64,000 nt of DNA from Cyanobacteria bacterium SZAS-4 (lineage in GTDB: Bacteria > Cyanobacteriota > Vampirovibrionia > Obscuribacterales > Obscuribacteraceae), in the NCBI GenBank assembly GCA_018266255.1, contig JAFEAT010000007.1, positions 310,001 through 374,000 of the forward strand. Direction: 5' to 3'. This document shows, in pieces, positions 63,561-64,000 of this stretch; position 1 is the first letter of the stretch, and the number at the start of each line of letters is the position of its first letter. A program made the position numbers and the translations under genes. Below the pieces are notes generated by a model. That model was not told where the DNA came from. It did not search any database and saw only the letters and a list, made by a program, of their open reading frames with translations.

Positions 63561-64000
63561 GCCACCGCACCTGGTGCGCGAGCGCCAATCCACTCGACTA
63601 ATAGTTGGCAGTACTGCTCGAACCAGATTGGATCAAACTCGATGCTGTGAGCGGCTTCTGAGAAAATTTTCTTGTGCGTATCTGCAGCCTTTACTCTTGC
63701 AAACCACCGGTCTAATGCAGCGACGTCGACGATCTCATCTTTGCCAGATTCGATCAAGAGAGTCGGCAATAACAACTTGTCAGACGCTGACTTCGCCTTG
63801 AGCGTGAGCAGGAATTGTTCAAAGAAAAACCTCTTTGTAGCTTTGAGTAAACGCAAGGGGTCCTTTTTGATGAATTCCAAATAAGTGGGATCTTGAGTAA
63901 ACATCGTCGGTTCTATTGGGATATCCAAACTTGCTCGTGAGCGCTGGTCACCTCCTAGCACAGACATACCGATGTCGAGTTTGGTGCGCCAGTCAAAGTC
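63557..64000 (-). CDS. Alpha/beta hydrolase, C-terminal part (gene runs off the window)
   Basis: The visible 148 codons are open through the window edge on the minus strand; the residues before the first Met (FDWRTKLDIG) continue the frame, so the start is outside. TLLIESGKDEIVD with the catalytic Asp and EAAHSIEFD with the catalytic His match the end of a lysophospholipase-like (Hydrolase_4) domain. The nucleophile Ser lies outside. Overlap ATGA with the downstream enolase-superfamily gene indicates cotranscription. Confidence 0.75.
   Translation of the reverse strand, partial: DFDWRTKLDIGMSVLGGDQRSRASLDIPIEPTMFTQDPTYLEFIKKDPLRLLKATKRFFFEQFLLTLKAKSASDKLLLPTLLIESGKDEIVDVAALDRWFARVKAADTHKKIFSEAAHSIEFDPIWFEQYCQLLVEWIGARAPGAVA

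Noticed and set aside
1..64000. tRNA, rRNA, riboswitch or prophage
   Set aside because: I looked for T-loop (GTTCGAAxC) and similar signals in the gaps and for integrase/transposase motifs and found none that held up.

Overview
The window is an ordinary stretch of bacterial chromosome, densely coding on both strands, with no tRNA, rRNA, CRISPR array, insertion sequence or prophage that I could recognise. Base composition looks close to 50% GC. The genes that stand out are two receptor-like Ser/Thr kinases with HRDxTPDN loops, several kinesin-light-chain type TPR proteins, a fused gamma-alpha 2-oxoacid:ferredoxin oxidoreductase, PPDK with its regulator, an APC permease and many SDR/epimerases. 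Together they suggest a non-photosynthetic relative of Cyanobacteria (Melainabacteria/Vampirovibrionia, Obscuribacterales-like). This placement is inference from gene style; no marker gene here proves it.

Layout. 1-3.8 kb: end of nadA, nadB (NAD synthesis), a degenerate receiver protein and a membrane protein. 3.9-8.5 kb: small TPR protein, SDR, two overlapping membrane Ser/Thr kinases. 8.5-16.9 kb, minus strand: peptide deformylase, ACT protein, TPR protein, ppdK, the PPDK regulator, a BioD-like ATPase and a C-terminal processing protease. 17.2-21.4 kb, plus strand: MTA phosphorylase, a small membrane protein and an active/inactive pair of M16 peptidases. 21.6-24.1 kb, minus strand: NCS1 permease, TadE/G-like protein, hpt. 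24.2-33.0 kb, plus strand: GNAT, a benzoylformate-decarboxylase-like TPP enzyme, korA-korB, a hypothetical protein, a peroxiredoxin and a UbiB-family kinase ended by a clear terminator. 33.4-36.2 kb, minus strand: an operon of a small membrane protein, a glutamine-synthetase-family enzyme and a FluG-type amidohydrolase. 36.4-45 kb: an M48-like protein without its zinc motif, a MEMO1-AMMECR1 fusion, a TonB-C protein, a FIST sensor protein, a TPR protein, an APC permease and fumC. 45.3-55.6 kb: HtpX, a YeaQ-type protein, a NarL regulator, a GH31 glucosidase, a TPR-thioredoxin, a lipase, an MFS permease, a TrmJ-like methyltransferase and a TPR protein. 55.6-64 kb, minus strand: an eight-gene run of a His-rich membrane protein, three extended/atypical SDRs, an Mpo1-like protein, a GH3 acyl-adenylate enzyme, an enolase-superfamily enzyme and an alpha/beta hydrolase. 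It looks like one lipid or secondary-metabolite pathway.

Three things go beyond ordinary annotation. First, an 18-bp palindrome with an invariant GATATC core (consensus TAAACCGATATCGGTTTA) occurs 11 times, always between genes. Second, short direct tandem repeats of 12-38 bp occur at about a dozen places, several across stop codons. Third, one of them (59411-59535) has copied a gene junction three times, making a chain of three mini-ORFs linked by ATGA overlaps between an SDR gene and an Mpo1-like gene.

Gene starts were set by reading Shine-Dalgarno-like sequences by eye. Family calls rest on motifs I can see in the translations; no database search was possible.
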